Positions 62,645 to 64,000 of a DNA stretch of 64,000 nt are shown here, piece after piece; the first letter of the stretch is position 1, and each line of letters opens with the position of its first letter. The position numbers and the translations under genes were made by a program. Source of the stretch: Ruminococcus sp. (GTDB taxonomy: Bacteria; Bacillota_A; Clostridia; Oscillospirales; Ruminococcaceae); contig JAFVAN010000028.1 of the NCBI GenBank assembly GCA_017480485.1, forward strand, positions 12,299 through 76,298. The letters are read 5' to 3'. Under the pieces are notes generated by a model. The model was not told the DNA's origin. It did no database searches and saw nothing but the letters and a program-made list of their open reading frames with translations.

Positions 62645-63625
62645 ATGCTGGAAATTCTTCGGTATTCCCTCGCCGCTATGTGCGCGGGCTTTGCCCTAAA
62701 TGTAGTAATATCTACCCCCAGAGGCATCTTTGACCCCGCTGTCGCCGTGCCAAAGTTCGCCGCTTGGTTCGAGAAGCGCCTGCGAAAGCTTTACCTCAAC
62801 TCCCACGACGCCCACAAGATCGCCGGGATATTGCTCATGCTCTCCTCGCTGCTAATTTTCGCGGGCATCCCCGCCGCACTGCTCATCATCCTCTACAGGC
62901 CCGCGCCGATGCTGGCCTTCCTGCTGGACTGCTACCTCTGCTGGGCCGCCTTTTCTGTGGTCGGCACTAAGTTCGCCCTCCAAAAGATCACCCGCGCCTT
63001 GAATATCGGCAGGCTCGATTTGGCTCAGGCGGGGCTCTCAAAGCTGACGGGCATGGACTGCTCCGGGATGCTGGAGGACGAGCTGATAAAAAGAAGCATC
63101 GAGTGCGCTGCCGACTGCGGCGCAGACAACGGCGTGGGGACCTTGTTTTATATGGCTCTCGGCGGCGGCTCTGCCGCAATGGCCTACAGGACCCTTTCGC
63201 TCCTGCGGCGGCGGTACATCATCGAGGCCGAGGACAGAGACAGCTTTGGGCGGGCGGCCTACAAGCTCTGGAGGATATTTGACATCATCCCCGCCTTCAT
63301 CTGTGCGGAACTGATGAAGCCCACAGCGGCGCTGCTGCGGTTCGAGACCGAGGAGTGCTTTGACTACTACAATCGGGACCGCAAGGCTGTTGACCTTGTA
63401 AATCTGGCGCCCTGCCGCTGCTTTATGGCCTGTTTTCTTGGGGTCAGGCTGACCTCACGGGCGGTGCAGGTCGGGAACAGTATACGTTTTCTGACCGTGG
63501 GGGATGACACCCGCCCCTGCGAGCCGGACGACATACTTTGGGCGACGATCATTATGTACGGCGCAGTGTTCACAGCGCTGGTGGTCTTCGCAGCATTGAA
63601 GTTCGGCCTGATAATGTTGTGCTAG
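62645..63625 (+). CDS. Divergent CbiB/CobD-like membrane protein
   Basis: A 326-aa protein with membrane helices near residues 5-22, 58-80, 85-105, 165-180 and 298-322. The stretch GRLDLAQAGLSKLTGMDCSG, then ELIKRSIECAADCGADNGVG and FYMALGGGSAAMAYRTLSLL follows the layout of adenosylcobinamide-phosphate synthase (CbiB), which links aminopropanol to the corrinoid. The CbiB block N-T-L-D-S-M-x-G is replaced by RTLSLLRRRYI, so the active-site region is altered. It may be a paralogue with a changed role, or a non-enzymatic relative. Start at the ATG at 62645, with a GAAAGGA 12 bases upstream. R2 repeats lie on both sides. Confidence 0.7.
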   Translation: MLEILRYSLAAMCAGFALNVVISTPRGIFDPAVAVPKFAAWFEKRLRKLYLNSHDAHKIAGILLMLSSLLIFAGIPAALLIILYRPAPMLAFLLDCYLCWAAFSVVGTKFALQKITRALNIGRLDLAQAGLSKLTGMDCSGMLEDELIKRSIECAADCGADNGVGTLFYMALGGGSAAMAYRTLSLLRRRYIIEAEDRDSFGRAAYKLWRIFDIIPAFICAELMKPTAALLRFETEECFDYYNRDRKAVDLVNLAPCRCFMACFLGVRLTSRAVQVGNSIRFLTVGDDTRPCEPDDILWATIIMYGAVFTALVVFAALKFGLIMLC

Positions 63626-63635
63626 CGCGCACGGC

Positions 63636-63695
63636 GCAATTCGCGTGATCACTCAACGGTGTAATGTGAGGCGGTTCCCTCGCGGTACGGTGGTC
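63636..63695. repeat. Interspersed repeat family R2, inverted copy
   Basis: On the minus strand it reads CCACCGTACCGCGAGGGAA, then CCGCCTCACATTACACCG and GTGATCACGCGAATTGCG, matching 62484-62557. Confidence 0.75.
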
Positions 63696-63749
63696 CTCAA
63701 AAGGCTTGTCGAGCAAATAAAGTGAAAAATCCAGCACGACAGCGATACG

Positions 63750-64000
63750 TTGGCCGGAATCCAAGGGCGGGTGCTAACGGCGCACGGCCGAATTTCGCGC
63801 CCAAAATAGTGCAGGCCAATAAATAGTCCCGCGGAGCGCATTGGCCGGAATCCAAGGGCCGGGTGCTAACGGCGCACGGCCGAATTTCGCGTCCAAAATA
63901 GTGCAGGCCAATAAATAGTCCCGCGGAGCGCATTGGCCGGAATCCAAGGGGCGGCCTTAGCCCCTTGGCAGGGTATATTTTGTCCTCGCATAAACTCGGA
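63750..64000. repeat. 91/92-bp tandem repeat, two copies plus a partial third, ending in an R1 element
   Basis: Units at 63750-63840 (91 bp) and 63841-63932 (92 bp) differ by one extra C and one C/T change. Each begins TTGGCCGGAATCCAAGGG and ends CCCGCGGAGCGCA. A third begins at 63933 and then switches to the R1 module, which is inverted relative to 34245-34311 and nearly identical over 67 bp. No gene is supported; short frames that cross the units are repeats of one another. Confidence 0.88.

Noticed and set aside
63697..63933. Short repeated protein frames at the right end
   Set aside because: They are the tandem repeat units translated; their products are repeats of each other and lack ribosome sites.

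Overview
The window looks like chromosome from a low-to-mid GC Firmicute of the Clostridia, most likely an Oscillospiraceae/Ruminococcus-type gut anaerobe. The signs are strong AGGAGG ribosome sites, sigma-A promoters with 17-bp spacers, meso-diaminopimelate dehydrogenase, a ThrH-type phosphatase, a CotH-family lipoprotein, a DUF5696 sugar-transport locus and repetitive GC-rich intergenic elements. This placement is an inference from gene content; there is no rRNA gene to confirm it. No tRNA, rRNA or CRISPR array was seen.

Left third (1-22.3 kb), a defence island. An eight-gene operon on the minus strand (14501 down to 409) has tightly packed or overlapping genes, one promoter (14624-14652) and a 19-bp palindrome in its leader. 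In order of transcription it encodes: an ABC-three-component (ABC-3C) C-terminal component, its middle component and its SMC/Rad50-like ABC ATPase; a small XRE regulator; a 1196-aa protein joining a DruA-like DUF4338 domain to a DptF/DndF-like ATPase; an unrecognised 498-aa protein; a 1588-aa DptH/DndH-like protein with a PD-(D/E)XK-like site inside it and a C-terminal FtsK/HerA motor; and an SfsA-like nuclease. No phosphorothioation genes (dndBCDE) and no methyltransferase belong to the operon, so the combination is the best candidate here for an undescribed system. Beside it lies a phage remnant on the plus strand (14956-18571): sigma-like protein, two small proteins, DUF2800, DUF2815, a small membrane protein, and then 18 codons of a phage DNA polymerase joined in frame to a piece of tail tape-measure protein. 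This 18-kb block separates parts of a type III-like restriction locus: helicase and truncated DUF4391 on its right, and a DPPYNTG methyltransferase fragment on its left edge, all on the minus strand. The block therefore appears to have landed in, and broken, an older restriction-modification locus. A Fic protein and an orphan nuclease-like gene follow.

Middle (24.6-41.7 kb), ordinary chromosome. It holds a CotH lipoprotein, a LytTR/GHKL two-component system with an ABC exporter and a small exported protein, peptidase T, exonuclease III, a Cof-type HAD phosphatase, a membrane metallophosphoesterase, ThrH, an ECF-like sigma factor with its probable membrane partner, a divergent XRE/DUF3592 pair and a flavodoxin.

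Right (41.8-55.6 kb), a carbohydrate-uptake operon on the minus strand. It has a very large solute-binding protein, two complete permease pairs, a beta-propeller/TPR membrane protein, a YIP1-family protein and a DUF5696 protein. Two MacB/LolD-like ATPases lie upstream, one of which carries an AbrB-like C-terminal domain. The last 8.5 kb hold cobO and ddh, a calcium-type P-type ATPase, a nitroreductase, a small lipoprotein and a divergent CbiB-like membrane protein, separated by several copies of interspersed repeats. The window ends in a 91/92-bp tandem repeat.
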